A DNA stretch of 64,000 nt from JABSSA01 sp039960995 (GTDB lineage Bacteria; Pseudomonadota; Alphaproteobacteria; Rhodobacterales; Rhodobacteraceae), in the NCBI GenBank assembly GCA_039960995.1, contig JBDVKF010000075.1, forward strand, positions 1 through 64,000. Direction: 5' to 3'. Within the stretch, counting starts at the first letter, position 1. Each line of letters starts with the position of its first letter. The notes below the pieces were generated by a model. That model was not told where the DNA came from and ran no database searches. It saw only the letters and a list, made by a program, of their open reading frames with translations. Of the stretch, positions 24,304-33,862 are shown piece by piece. A program made the position numbers and the translations under genes.

Positions 24304-25113
24304 ATGGCAGAACTGCGCGCGAAAATCGCAACAATTGATCCAGTGTGGGAGCAAATCACTGCTGAAGCTCGAAAGGCTGTGTCAGATGAGCCGCTGATCG
24401 GCGGCTTTGTTCATGCGTGTATTCTTCATCACAAGACCATTGAACGTGCCTTAAGCTATCGCATTGCGGCCAAGCTGGCGTCTAACGAAATGTCGATGGT
24501 GGTCGTACGTGAGATTGTTGAAGAAGCGTATCGCGCTGATAACGAATTGACAGAAGCAGCACGTGCCGATTTGGTAGCCGTTTACGAACGCGATCCTGCA
24601 TGTCACCGGCTGTTGCAGCCGATCCTTTATTTCAAAGGGTATCAGGCGATGCAGGCCTATCGTGTAGCCCATCATCTTTGGACCAACGGGCATCGTGATT
24701 TGGCGTATTTCTTTCAAATGCGGGCCAGTGAAATTTTCGGAATCGACATTCATCCCGGTGCCCGTCTTGGCAAAGGCATCATGATTGACCACGCGCATTC
24801 CATCGTCATCGGAGAAACTGCGATTGTCGGGGATAACGTCTCTATGCTGCATTCGGTTACCTTGGGTGGGACTGGCAAAGAGGACGAACAAAGACATCCT
24901 AACATCGGGGATGGTGTTCTGATTGGCGCAGGCGCGAAGGTCTTGGGAAATATCCGTGTTGGCAATTGTTCCCGTATTGCAGCAGGATCCGTTGTTCTTG
25001 AAGACGTTCCAACCTGCAAAACGGTTGCGGGTATTCCTGCACGGATCGTAGGTGAAGCCGGTTGTGACCAACCGTCAGTGTCCATGAATCACATGTTGGG
25101 CAAAGACACGTAA
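24304..25113 (+). CDS. cysE: Serine O-acetyltransferase
   Basis: CysE makes O-acetylserine, the first committed step of cysteine synthesis. The 269-residue product has the helical N-terminal domain and a left-handed beta-helix with hexapeptide repeats, plus the active-site loop DIHPGARLGKGIMIDHAHSIVIGETA and GGTGKE. The C-terminal tail, which in the family docks into CysK, ends NHMLGKDT rather than in Ile. AAGGATACGCATC precedes ATG 24304. cysK follows 81 bases downstream. Confidence 0.96.
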   Translation: MAELRAKIATIDPVWEQITAEARKAVSDEPLIGGFVHACILHHKTIERALSYRIAAKLASNEMSMVVVREIVEEAYRADNELTEAARADLVAVYERDPACHRLLQPILYFKGYQAMQAYRVAHHLWTNGHRDLAYFFQMRASEIFGIDIHPGARLGKGIMIDHAHSIVIGETAIVGDNVSMLHSVTLGGTGKEDEQRHPNIGDGVLIGAGAKVLGNIRVGNCSRIAAGSVVLEDVPTCKTVAGIPARIVGEAGCDQPSVSMNHMLGKDT

Positions 25114-25194
25114 CAGCAGGAATGCTCTGGTTTGCTTTGAACGTTTCGCGTTAAAGTAAAGTTAGAGGACAAATTCGTCTGACAGGGGGATAAG

Positions 25195-26262
25195 ATGTCT
25201 ATTCGGCAAACAGCAGGGCGTGGTACACGTTACGGCAGTATTTTGGATACTGTTGGGAACACGCCCACTATTCGCATCAATCGCATCGCGCCAAAAAATG
25301 TAACGGTCTACGTGAAATTCGAAGCGTTCAACCCGGCCGGTTCCGTCAAGGATCGGTTGGCTTTGAACATTATCGAAGCTGCGGAAAGAGACGGGCGGTT
25401 AAAGCCCGGACAGACCGTTGTCGAAGCGACATCCGGCAATACTGGTATTGGTCTTGCGATGGTGTGTGCAGCAAAAGGGTACCCGTTGGTCGTCACGATG
25501 GCCGAAAGCTTCTCAGTCGAGCGAAGACGGTTGATGCGGTATCTGGGCGCAAAGGTTGTTCTGACACCAAAGGCCGCCAAAGGTTTTGGAATGTACTCCA
25601 AAGCGAAAGAGTTGGCTGAGGCAAATGGGTGGTTCCTCGCATCTCAATTTGAAACTGGCGATAATGCTGACATCCATGAAAATACGACCGGACGCGAGAT
25701 CATCGGAGATTTTGCAGACGGGCGCTTGGATTACTTTGTCACTGGATACGGCACGGGCGGAACAGTCTCAGGAGTAGGGCGGGTTTTGCGTGCAGAGCGG
25801 CCCGATACCAAGATCATTTTGACCGAACCGGACAACGCGGCATTGGTTGCATCGGGATATATCAACACCCGTAACGATGCCAATCAGCCAACCGAGGGCC
25901 ATCCCCATTTCCAACCGCATCCAATTCAAGGATGGACACCGGATTTCATCCCACATGTTTTGCAAGAAGCGTTGGACAAGAAACTCTATGACGAACTGCT
26001 GCCGGTCAAAGGGGCAGACGGCATTACATGGTCGCGCCGCTTGGCTGCAGAAGAAGGGATCTTTACCGGGATTTCCGGTGGCTCGACCTTCGCAGTTTCT
26101 ATGGAGCTGGCTGAAAAAGTACCGGAAGGATCTGTGATCCTGTGCATTCTGCCCGACACTGGCGAACGCTACTTGTCGACGCCGTTGTTCGAAGGGATTG
26201 CCGAAGACATGTCCGAAGAGGAGCAGGCATTGTCAGCGTCTACATCCGGATATCAGCTTTAA
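25195..26262 (+). CDS. cysK: Cysteine synthase A
   Basis: CysK joins O-acetylserine and sulfide using PLP. The 355-residue product has the PLP lysine K52 in NPAGSVKDR, the substrate loop SGNTG at 80-84, the phosphate-binding GYGTGGTVSG, and the C-terminal GISGGST. It is slightly longer than usual by a C-terminal tail (MSEEEQALSAS). It lies after cysE and is probably co-regulated; a dyad-like GTTTCGCGTTAAAG stands at 25143-25156. Strong terminator follows. Confidence 0.96.
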   Translation: MSIRQTAGRGTRYGSILDTVGNTPTIRINRIAPKNVTVYVKFEAFNPAGSVKDRLALNIIEAAERDGRLKPGQTVVEATSGNTGIGLAMVCAAKGYPLVVTMAESFSVERRRLMRYLGAKVVLTPKAAKGFGMYSKAKELAEANGWFLASQFETGDNADIHENTTGREIIGDFADGRLDYFVTGYGTGGTVSGVGRVLRAERPDTKIILTEPDNAALVASGYINTRNDANQPTEGHPHFQPHPIQGWTPDFIPHVLQEALDKKLYDELLPVKGADGITWSRRLAAEEGIFTGISGGSTFAVSMELAEKVPEGSVILCILPDTGERYLSTPLFEGIAEDMSEEEQALSASTSGYQL

Positions 26263-26282
26263 TACGCTAGCGTAATGTGTTG

Positions 26283-26316
26283 AAAGCGAGGGCTAAATTG
26301 CCCTCGCTTTTTTTGT
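26283..26316 (+). terminator. Rho-independent terminator after cysK
   Basis: AAAGCGAGGGC (26283-26293) pairs with GCCCTCGCTTT (26300-26310) and continues into a T-tract; it ends next to the convergent pdhC stop. Confidence 0.92.
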
Positions 26317-26317
26317 T

Positions 26318-27604
26318 TTAGGCAAGCATTGCCATTGGGTTTTCAAGATTGTCTACAATTGCTTTAAGCAATTCTGCACCTAATGCGCCGTCAATGACGC
26401 GGTGATCAACAGACAATGTCACCGACATAACGGTCGCAATACCCAATTCACCATCTTTGCCGACGATCGGTTTTTTCACACCTGCACCAACGGCAAGAAT
26501 TGCACCATGGGGCGGATTGATAACCGCATCAAAGTTGTCGACACCGAACATGCCTAGGTTTGAGATCGCGAAGCTTCCGCCTTGGTATTCATGTGGCGCA
26601 AGTTTCCGATCACGGGCCCGTCCGGCAAGGTCTTTCATCTCGGCGGACAATGCCGAGAGTGATTTGTGATGTGCGTCCCGCAGAACCGGCGTGAACAACC
26701 CACCCTCGATGGCGACAGCAACAGCCACGTCCGACGGTGTCAGTTTGAACATCCGATCACCCGCCCAAACGGCGTTTGCGTCTGGAATCTGTTGCAACGC
26801 GTTTGCGCAGGCTTTGATGATAAAGTCATTGACCGACAGTTTAATCCCACGATCTGCCAATTGTCCATTCAGCTGCGCACGGAACGCCATCAATGCATCA
26901 AGCTTGATATCGCGGCGCAAATAGAAGTGCGGGATGGATTGTTTGGCTTCTGTCAAACGCGCAGCAATTGTTTTGCGCATCCCATCCAAAGGAATCTCTT
27001 CGTATTCGCGATCCTGATACATCTTTGCGACTGCATCCGCAGTCGGTCCAGCAGGTGCGGCGGCTGCAGCAGAAGGTGCGGCCGGAGCGGCGGCGGCTGG
27101 TTTAGCGTCTGCGGCTTCCACGTCGGCCTTAACAATCCGTCCGCGAGGGCCCGAGCCTTTTAGCTGACTAAGATCGACGCCCTTTTGGGCCGCGATCCGA
27201 CGCGCCAGTGGCGATGCAAATAGGCGTGTTCCATCCGCAGCCTTTGGTGCAGCGGGTGCGGGCGCTGTGGCTACTGCCGCAGGTGCGGGCGCATCAGCTG
27301 GCTTTGCTGCGGCGGCCTCGGGGGCTTTGGCTGGCGCCGTACCAATGTCATCAGCGCTTTCGCCTTCTTCAAGCAGAATGGCGATTGGGGTATTCACCTT
27401 GACCGCTTCTGTTCCATCGGCGACCAGAATTTTACCGATGGTGCCTTCATCCACGGCTTCGAATTCCATGGTGGCTTTGTCGGTTTCGATTTCAGCAAGC
27501 AAATCACCCGAGGCAACAGTGTCACCCTCTTTGACGAGCCACTTGGCCAGAGTACCTTCTTCCATTGTCGGAGAAAGCGCAGGCATGAGAAGTTCAATAG
27601 GCAT
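26318..27604 (-). CDS. pdhC: Pyruvate dehydrogenase E2, dihydrolipoamide acetyltransferase
   Basis: Core enzyme of the pyruvate dehydrogenase complex. The 428-residue product has one lipoyl domain (Lys43 in ETDKATMEF), an Ala/Pro-rich linker, a peripheral-subunit binding domain (RLFASPLARRIAAQKGVDL), a second Ala-rich linker, and the catalytic domain with the C-terminal DHRVIDGALGAELL holding the active-site His. Third gene of pdhA-pdhB-pdhC, 12 bases after pdhB. Confidence 0.97.
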   Translation of the reverse strand: MPIELLMPALSPTMEEGTLAKWLVKEGDTVASGDLLAEIETDKATMEFEAVDEGTIGKILVADGTEAVKVNTPIAILLEEGESADDIGTAPAKAPEAAAAKPADAPAPAAVATAPAPAAPKAADGTRLFASPLARRIAAQKGVDLSQLKGSGPRGRIVKADVEAADAKPAAAAPAAPSAAAAAPAGPTADAVAKMYQDREYEEIPLDGMRKTIAARLTEAKQSIPHFYLRRDIKLDALMAFRAQLNGQLADRGIKLSVNDFIIKACANALQQIPDANAVWAGDRMFKLTPSDVAVAVAIEGGLFTPVLRDAHHKSLSALSAEMKDLAGRARDRKLAPHEYQGGSFAISNLGMFGVDNFDAVINPPHGAILAVGAGVKKPIVGKDGELGIATVMSVTLSVDHRVIDGALGAELLKAIVDNLENPMAMLA

Positions 27605-27616
27605 GTCCAGCTCTCC

Positions 27617-28978
27617 TTATTTGTAGGTGACCTGTTTCACGGCGGCGATGACTTCGTCCGTCGTGATCAGTGCGTGGCGTTCAAGATTGGCGGCGTAAGG
27701 CATTGGAACATCCTTGCCAGTACAGTTGATCACTGGCGCGTCAAGGTAATCAAAAGCTTCCTGCATGATGACGGAGCTGATGTAGTTTCCGACGGACCCT
27801 TGTGGGAAACCTTCTTCGACGGTTACACAACGGTTCGTTTTCATGACAGAATTCAAAACCGTGTCTGTATCCATTGGACGCAAAGTGCGCAAATCGATGA
27901 CTTCGGCGCTGATCCCGTCTTCGGCCAGCTTTTCGGCGGCTTCCAGAGCATACTGCATACCGATACCAAAGCTGACGATGGTCACATCCGACCCTTCGCG
28001 CCAGATGCGTGCCTTGCCGAATGGGATGGTCAAGTCTTCGACGTCAGGAACGTCAAACGAACGCCCGTACAGGATTTCGTTTTCCAGGAAGATGATCGGA
28101 TTGTTGTCTCGGATCGCAGTTTTCATCAGGCCTTTGGCGTCTGCTGCCGAATAGGGCATGACGACCTTGAGGCCAGGAATTTGCATATACCACGCGGCGT
28201 AGTCGTGCGAGTGCTGAGCCCCGACGCGAGCTGCTGCTCCGTTTGGTCCGCGGAACACCATTGGTGCACCCATTTGACCGCCGGACATATACAGCGTTTT
28301 CGCAGCCGAGTTGATGATCTGGTCAATCGCCTGCATCGCAAAGTTGAACGTCATGAATTCAACAATCGGACGCAATCCGCCAAACGCGGCACCCACACCA
28401 ATCCCAGCAAACCCATGTTCTGTGATCGGCGTGTCGATGACGCGCTTTTCGCCAAACTCGTCCAACAATCCTTGAGACACTTTATAAGCGCCTTGATATT
28501 CGGCGACTTCTTCACCCATCAGGAATACTGCTTCGTCGCGCCGCATTTCTTCGGCCATCGCATCGCGCAAAGCTTCGCGTACGGTCTGCTGCTTCATCGC
28601 AACATCTGCAGGCCAATCAGGGCTTAGATCCACTGTTGGTGCCGCAGGCGCAGCAGCGGCGGCAACAGGTGCGGCTGCTTCAATCGCTGGCGCAGCTGCT
28701 GCCGGGGCAGGGGCTGCCACATCGTCTGCGCTTTCACCTTCTTCAATCAGAATGGCGATTGGCGTATTCACTTTGACGCCTTCGCTGCCTTCAGCGATCA
28801 GAATTTTACCGATGATGCCTTCATCAACAGCTTCAAATTCCATTGTCGCCTTGTCGGTTTCAATTTCGGCCATGATATCGCCGGACGCGACTGTGTCGCC
28901 TTCCTTTACGAGCCATTTGGCCAATGTGCCTTCCTCCATCGTGGGCGAAAGGGCGGGCATGAGAATTTCAGTTGCCAT
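27617..28978 (-). CDS. pdhB: Pyruvate dehydrogenase E1 beta with N-terminal lipoyl domain
   Basis: E1 beta subunit, 453 residues: an N-terminal lipoyl domain (Lys43 in ETDKATMEF), an Ala/Pro-rich linker, then the beta transketolase domain (VREALRDAMAEEMRRDEAVF, GEEVAEYQGAYKV, SQGLLDEFGEKR, ITEHGFAGIGVGAA). A lipoyl domain on E1 beta is characteristic of alphaproteobacteria. Its lipoyl domain is nearly the same as that of pdhC (see findings). Second gene of the operon, spaced 12 bases on either side. Confidence 0.97.
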   Translation of the reverse strand: MATEILMPALSPTMEEGTLAKWLVKEGDTVASGDIMAEIETDKATMEFEAVDEGIIGKILIAEGSEGVKVNTPIAILIEEGESADDVAAPAPAAAAPAIEAAAPVAAAAAPAAPTVDLSPDWPADVAMKQQTVREALRDAMAEEMRRDEAVFLMGEEVAEYQGAYKVSQGLLDEFGEKRVIDTPITEHGFAGIGVGAAFGGLRPIVEFMTFNFAMQAIDQIINSAAKTLYMSGGQMGAPMVFRGPNGAAARVGAQHSHDYAAWYMQIPGLKVVMPYSAADAKGLMKTAIRDNNPIIFLENEILYGRSFDVPDVEDLTIPFGKARIWREGSDVTIVSFGIGMQYALEAAEKLAEDGISAEVIDLRTLRPMDTDTVLNSVMKTNRCVTVEEGFPQGSVGNYISSVIMQEAFDYLDAPVINCTGKDVPMPYAANLERHALITTDEVIAAVKQVTYK

Positions 28979-28990
28979 GTCGTGATTTCC

Positions 28991-29977
28991 TTACGCGTAG
29001 ATGTCTGTCCAGAGCTCGTCCAAATGCGGCTCCGGGCTCGTTTTTGAGAATTCAGCGCTTTCGTTGACGATACTCTTAATCTCTTTGTCGATTGCCTTGA
29101 GATCGTCTTCGGTCGCATGCTTTCCGGTCAAGAGCATTTGGCGTACGCTTTCGATCGGGTCGCGTTCGTCCTTCATTTTTTGGACTTCTTCGCGTGTGCG
29201 ATATTTTGCAGGGTCCGACATCGAGTGACCGCGATAACGGTACGTTTTCACTTCAAGGATGTATGGACCGTCACCGGCACGACAATGCGCAACCGCTTTT
29301 TCGCTGGCGGCTTTTACCGCCAATACATCCATCCCGTCGACTTCTTCACCCGGAATGCCAAAAGCTTCGCCACGTGTGTAAAGCGCGGGAGTTGACGTCG
29401 AACGTGATTGCGACGTGCCCATTGCGTATTGGTTGTTTTCGACAACAAAAATGACGGGCAGCTTCCACAGCGCGGCCATATTGAATGTCTCGTAAATTTG
29501 ACCTTGGTTTGCAGCGCCGTCGCCAAAATAGGCGAAGGTCACGCGACCGTTGTCCTGATACTTGTCCGCAAAGGCCAAGCCAGCACCCAAAGGAACCTGC
29601 GCCCCAACGATGCCGTGGCCGCCATAGAAATGCTTCTCTTTCGAGAACATATGCATGGAGCCGCCTTTACCTTTGGAATAACCGCCTTCACGACCAGTCA
29701 ATTCAGCCATGACGCCGTTTGGATCCATACCGCAGGCAAGCATGTGCCCGTGATCCCGGTAAGATGTGATCCGTTTGTCGCCTTCTTCTGTTGCGGCCTC
29801 TAGGCCAACAACAACGGCTTCTTGGCCGATATAGAGGTGACAAAATCCACCAATTAATCCCATGCCGTAAAGTTGGCCCGCTTTTTCTTCAAAGCGACGG
29901 ATCAACAACATATCCCTGTAAAATGTCTTCAGTTCTTCGGCTGAGACGTTGGGTTTTGCCTTGGGCTTGCGCGCCAT
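28991..29977 (-). CDS. pdhA: Pyruvate dehydrogenase E1 alpha
   Basis: TPP-dependent E1 alpha subunit, 328 residues. TPP/Mg motif GDGAANQGQIYETFNMAALW with FVVENNQYAMGT; phosphate-loop region RGHSMSDPAKYRT. The start MARKPKAKPNVSAEELKTFY follows AAGGAGGTCCGCC, a nearly perfect SD. First gene of the operon; a 14-bp dyad lies 24 bases before its ATG. Confidence 0.97.
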   Translation of the reverse strand: MARKPKAKPNVSAEELKTFYRDMLLIRRFEEKAGQLYGMGLIGGFCHLYIGQEAVVVGLEAATEEGDKRITSYRDHGHMLACGMDPNGVMAELTGREGGYSKGKGGSMHMFSKEKHFYGGHGIVGAQVPLGAGLAFADKYQDNGRVTFAYFGDGAANQGQIYETFNMAALWKLPVIFVVENNQYAMGTSQSRSTSTPALYTRGEAFGIPGEEVDGMDVLAVKAASEKAVAHCRAGDGPYILEVKTYRYRGHSMSDPAKYRTREEVQKMKDERDPIESVRQMLLTGKHATEDDLKAIDKEIKSIVNESAEFSKTSPEPHLDELWTDIYA

Positions 29978-30000
29978 TGGCGGACCTCCTTGGAAAGATA

Positions 30001-30014
30001 GTTTAGCGTTGAAC
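30001..30014 (-). promoter_or_regulatory. Dyad GTTCAACGCTAAAC upstream of pdhA
   Basis: The minus-strand sequence matches GTTTAACGGTAAAC upstream of lpdA at 12 of 14 positions and in the same orientation to the gene. A related core, AACGCTAAA, also occurs inverted at 30096-30104. Candidate operator or element for coordinated control of the PDH complex. Confidence 0.35.
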
Positions 30015-30145
30015 TATTCTCTATCGAATGTTCGCAAAAGAATCCACTGTGAGTTTTCACTTGCGTCAATTTGCGCGAGAAATTCGTGAAAACCGAACGC
30101 TAAAACCATAGTAAAAGAAGGGAAAAATGCGCGCTTTTGTGCGTC

Positions 30146-30445
30146 TTAACGCACAACAATTTCGTCTGCGCGTACTAGACCCAATACAGATCGGGCCTGT
30201 TCATCGAGCAAATCAAGATCAAGGTAATCATCAGACAAGCGGCGCGTCAGGTTCTCCATTTCAGCGACCTGAGCGTCGACAATATTCAACTGTGCTTGCA
30301 TAGCGCGCGTTTCCGCTTCGATTTCGGCACGTTGGAACAGGCCAAAATCGCCCTGAACCGCCGCGAAAGTGAAATAAACACCAAGCGCCAGCGCCACGAG
30401 AAAGAAAACAAATGTACCCAATGCGGGATGTGCGAAACGTGCCAT
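30146..30445 (-). CDS. FtsB-like septum formation initiator
   Basis: A 99-residue protein with one N-terminal membrane helix (TFVFFLVALALGVYFTFAAV), a coiled coil (EIEAETRAMQAQLNIVDAQVAEMENL) and a short C-terminal part ending ARSVLGLVRADEIVV. This is the DivIC/FtsB family of divisome assembly proteins, which bridges early and late division factors with FtsL and FtsQ. In many alphaproteobacteria ftsB lies just upstream of pdhA-pdhB-pdhC or eno, as here. SD AGGCAGAG precedes the ATG. Confidence 0.85.
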   Translation of the reverse strand: MARFAHPALGTFVFFLVALALGVYFTFAAVQGDFGLFQRAEIEAETRAMQAQLNIVDAQVAEMENLTRRLSDDYLDLDLLDEQARSVLGLVRADEIVVR

Positions 30446-30581
30446 TATGCTCTGCCTATCGCGGTCTCTTGTCGGACCGCTGAAAGCACTATGTCATAGA
30501 TGATTCGCCGTGTGAATCCCCCTTGACGGAGAAAACGTTGAATTAATGGTGTTTTAGCGATTTTAGCATCGGAATTTGAGT

Positions 30582-31358
30582 TCAGGATTTACCCATCACA
30601 ATCGCAGTAATTCGCGTAGCCCATGATCCAGGCAAAAGACGCGTAGAAAATGCCATAACAACGTTCATAAAGCCGGGGATCACAATGCGTTTCCCGGACT
30701 TTGCTTTGGCCCAACCCAAGGCTGCCACATCAGCGGCCTTAGCCGGAGGCGCCAGTTTCAACAAGCGGACGGAATGCATATCGGCTTCGTCAAAGAAATT
30801 GGTCGCCGTCGCCCCGGGACACAAAGCTGTCACAGTCACGCTTGTTCCGCGTAGTTCCTCGGCAACTGCCTGAGACAGCGACAGAACATACGCCTTAGTC
30901 GCGTGATAGACAGCCATGTTTGGACCCGGCATAACACCTGCAACGGACGCGACATTTAGAATGCGGGCGTTGTCCTGAGGTTTCATATGCTGGATGGCCA
31001 GCTTCATCAGCCGGGTGAGGGCGACAAGGTTCACATCTATCGAACTCAGCTCGCGCGCCCACCCGTCCTCGTTGTCAAACGGACCGTTATACCCAAGACC
31101 CGCATTGTTCACCAAAACATCGACCTGCCGGCCATCAGTTGCTACGGACCATACTCGTTCGGCTTCGCCATCTTTGGACAGATCCGCCGGGATGACTAAA
31201 ATCTCATTGCCGTCTGATCGCAGCTCTGCAGCCAATGCGTTTAGCTTGTCTTCGGATCGCGCCGTTAAGATCAAAGAATGACCGTCGCTGGCCGCGATCC
31301 GCGCAAATTCGACCCCCAACCCTTCAGAGGCACCAGTTATCAATGTGAATTTCGCCAT
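30582..31358 (-). CDS. Short-chain dehydrogenase/reductase
   Basis: A 258-residue SDR. TGASEGLG near residues 7-14 binds the nucleotide, NNAG follows at the fourth strand, and the catalytic set is Ser in NVASVAG, Tyr and Lys in YHATKAY. The C-terminus has a hydrophobic segment (PGFMNVVMAFSTRLLPG) as in the DltE/YqjQ-like group of SDRs. Substrate unknown. It stands between FtsB-like and pgk, probably a separate unit. Confidence 0.88.
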   Translation of the reverse strand: MAKFTLITGASEGLGVEFARIAASDGHSLILTARSEDKLNALAAELRSDGNEILVIPADLSKDGEAERVWSVATDGRQVDVLVNNAGLGYNGPFDNEDGWARELSSIDVNLVALTRLMKLAIQHMKPQDNARILNVASVAGVMPGPNMAVYHATKAYVLSLSQAVAEELRGTSVTVTALCPGATATNFFDEADMHSVRLLKLAPPAKAADVAALGWAKAKSGKRIVIPGFMNVVMAFSTRLLPGSWATRITAIVMGKS

Positions 31359-31448
31359 CTGAAAACTCCTCTACAGGTTTAGCTTGGGTCGAATGCAGCG
31401 AAGGCTGTGACCGTTATTGTGCACAAAACCCTCATATCGAGACAAGGA

Positions 31449-32627
31449 TTAGGATGACAACGCTGCGACACCGGGCAGTGTTTTACCTTCCATCCATTCC
31501 AGAAATGCGCCACCCGCCGTTGAGATGTAGGTAAAGTCAGCCGCCGCGCCGGATCCATTCAAAGCCGCCACAGTATCGCCGCCACCGGCAACGGTGATCA
31601 AATTGCCTTCTTTGGTCAAACGCGCTGCGGCTTGGGCCGCGGCGTCTGTTGCCACATTGAAAGGTTCAATTTCGAACGCGCCCAAGGGACCATTCCACAC
31701 TACTGTTTTGGCCTGTTGGAAAAGTTCAATGATAGCAGAAACGGATTGCGGGCCCGCATCCAAGATCATCATGTCGGCCGGGCATTCTGTCGCCGGAACT
31801 GTTTTGTGGTCAGCATTGGCCTTAAAGGTTGCAGCAGCCACGACATCGACGGGTAACTGCAATTTGCATCCTGCAGCTTCGGCTTTGGTCATGATCTCGT
31901 TTGCGGTATCCACCATGTCGCGCTCGGCAAGTGATGTGCCAATTTCCACGCCTTTGGCGACAAGAAACGTGTTGGCCATGCCGCCACCGATAACAATGGC
32001 GTCGACCTTTTCGACCAGATTGCCTAACAACTCCAGCTTCGTGGATACTTTCGCGCCGCCAACGACAGCCACCACAGGGCGTTTAGGTGTCGCCAACGCA
32101 GCTTCTAGTGCTTCCAGTTCCGCTTGCATCAGGCGGCCAGCGCAGCTGCGCATCAGGCGTGCGACGCCTTCGGTCGAGGCATGCGCCCGATGCGCCGCTG
32201 AAAACGCGTCGTTGCAATAGACGTCACCCAATGTGGACAGAAACTGTGCCATCTGCGGGTCGTTTGCTTCTTCCATGGGGGTAAAGCGCGTGTTTTCGAT
32301 CAAGATCACAGCGTCAGAGGCCTGTTCGTCGATAAAGTCCCGGCTTGGACGCTCAATGAACACAACCTCTGTTCCGAATGCGGCCGACAATGCTGGGACC
32401 AGCGCGCGAAGTGACATCTCTGGCACTGGTTTGCCTTTGGGCCGTCCAAAATGTGCCAACAATACTGGGCTGCCACCTTTGACGCGGATGTCTGCGATTG
32501 TCGGAACAATCCGGTCGATGCGTGTGCTGTCGGTGATCTTTCCGTCGTCCATGGGCACATTGATGTCGACACGGGTCAGGACGCGTTTGCCTGCGATGTC
32601 CATCTGATCAAGTGTTTTCCAGCTCAT
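31449..32627 (-). CDS. pgk: Phosphoglycerate kinase
   Basis: Pgk makes ATP from 1,3-bisphosphoglycerate in glycolysis. The 392-residue product carries the N-terminal RVDINVPMDDGKITDSTRI, the substrate segment LLAHFGRPKG, VVGGAKVSTK at the hinge region, and the C-terminal nucleotide loop VAGGGDTVAALNG, TAGGAFLEWMEGKTLPG. Normal length and intact. ATG 32627 lies divergent from ppiB. Confidence 0.97.
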   Translation of the reverse strand: MSWKTLDQMDIAGKRVLTRVDINVPMDDGKITDSTRIDRIVPTIADIRVKGGSPVLLAHFGRPKGKPVPEMSLRALVPALSAAFGTEVVFIERPSRDFIDEQASDAVILIENTRFTPMEEANDPQMAQFLSTLGDVYCNDAFSAAHRAHASTEGVARLMRSCAGRLMQAELEALEAALATPKRPVVAVVGGAKVSTKLELLGNLVEKVDAIVIGGGMANTFLVAKGVEIGTSLAERDMVDTANEIMTKAEAAGCKLQLPVDVVAAATFKANADHKTVPATECPADMMILDAGPQSVSAIIELFQQAKTVVWNGPLGAFEIEPFNVATDAAAQAAARLTKEGNLITVAGGGDTVAALNGSGAAADFTYISTAGGAFLEWMEGKTLPGVAALSS

Positions 32628-32761
32628 GGTATTCCCCTTTGGCTTTTGCCTAAATGTGTTGTTGCCTGTTTTGCGGGAAATAGCCCGAGCGTCAATGCAT
32701 CACTTGTCCCGACGCTCCCAGACTATTAGGTAGGGCGCAACTTGAGGACAGGAGAGGCACC

Positions 32762-33268
32762 ATGGCCGATATCAAAGACCCGGAAAACACAATCCTTATC
32801 GAATTGAAGGATGGCACAGTAACAATCGAACTGATGGCGGATGTTGCGCCACAGCATGCGGCGCGCATGAAAGAACTGGTCCGCAGCGGACAATACGACA
32901 ATGTTTGCTTTCACCGGGTTATTGACGGGTTCATGGCGCAAACTGGCGATGTACAGCATGGCGACATGGAAGACGGGTTCAACATCCGTCAGGCGGGCAC
33001 TGGCGGATCCGATCTGCCTGACGTTCCAGCCGAGTTTTCCAAATTGCCTCATGATCGGGGCACATTGGGCGCGGCGCGTTCGCAAGATCCAAACAGCGCG
33101 AACAGCCAGTTTTTCATCAACTTTTCGGACAACCATTTCTTGAATGGCCAATACACCGTTTATGGACGTGTGACCGAAGGGATGGAACACGTGGACGCCA
33201 TTGCGCGCGGCGAACCCCCAATGAACCCTGATCGTATGATCAGCGTTAAGGTTGCAGCCGATGCATAA
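32762..33268 (+). CDS. Cytoplasmic cyclophilin, peptidyl-prolyl isomerase
   Basis: A 168-residue cyclophilin without signal peptide. Catalytic and binding motifs: FHRVIDGFMAQTGDV with the active Arg, SQDPNSANSQFFINF, and LNGQYTVYGRVTEGMEHVDAI. ATG 32762 follows GACAGGAGAGGCACC. It overlaps the next cyclophilin gene by 8 bases. A pair of cytoplasmic and periplasmic cyclophilins is common in alphaproteobacteria. Confidence 0.95.
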   Translation: MADIKDPENTILIELKDGTVTIELMADVAPQHAARMKELVRSGQYDNVCFHRVIDGFMAQTGDVQHGDMEDGFNIRQAGTGGSDLPDVPAEFSKLPHDRGTLGAARSQDPNSANSQFFINFSDNHFLNGQYTVYGRVTEGMEHVDAIARGEPPMNPDRMISVKVAADA

Positions 33269-33812
33269 GGCGTTTGTTTGTCTGTTCGCTGTCCTTGCTG
33301 GTCCAACTTTTGCCAGTGGCATTGAAATTGAAGTTGCGGGTGAAGGGGCCAATGGCACGATCAAAATTGATCTGCTAGAAGACGTGGCCCCGCAACATGT
33401 TGAACGCATCATGTCTCTCGCCAGCGAAGGACAATACGATGGTGTTGTCTTTCACCGCGTCATTGACGGGTTCATGGCCCAAACAGGTGATGTCGAATTC
33501 GGCCGCCAAGACGGTGATTTAGCACGTGCTGGCACTGGCGGTTCAAGTGAAGAAGACTTGCCTGCCGAATTTTCTGACGTCCCTTATGACCGCGGTGTCG
33601 TCGGCATGGCGCGTTCGCAAAACCCAAATAGTGCAAATAGCCAGTTCTTCATCATGTTTGATGAAGGTCATTTCCTGAACGGGCAATACACTGTTGTGGG
33701 GCGTGTCACAGAAGGATTGGACGTTCTGGACGCGATCAAGCGCGGGAATCCACGTTCCGGCGCGATTGAAGGTGACGCGGACATCATGAAAACGGTCACC
33801 GTTTCGCCGTAA
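33261..33812 (+). CDS. Periplasmic cyclophilin, peptidyl-prolyl isomerase
   Basis: A 183-residue cyclophilin that is a clear paralogue of the upstream gene but starts with a signal peptide (MHKAFVCLFAVLAGPTFAS). The active motifs FHRVIDGFMAQTGDV, SQNPNSANSQFFIMF and LNGQYTVVGRVTEGLDV are intact. It folds exported proteins. The ATG at 33261 overlaps the upstream stop (ATGCATAA); a TTG at 33252 is possible but lacks family support. Confidence 0.95.
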   Translation: MHKAFVCLFAVLAGPTFASGIEIEVAGEGANGTIKIDLLEDVAPQHVERIMSLASEGQYDGVVFHRVIDGFMAQTGDVEFGRQDGDLARAGTGGSSEEDLPAEFSDVPYDRGVVGMARSQNPNSANSQFFIMFDEGHFLNGQYTVVGRVTEGLDVLDAIKRGNPRSGAIEGDADIMKTVTVSP

Positions 33813-33834
33813 CATGAACAATAAAAGTGCAGTG

Positions 33835-33862
33835 AAAGGGTGGGCGAAAGCTCACCCTTTTT
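33835..33862 (+). terminator. Rho-independent terminator after the cyclophilin pair
   Basis: An 11-bp stem with one G-T pair, 33835-33845 with 33850-33860, closes a GAAA tetraloop and is followed by T-rich sequence. Confidence 0.9.
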
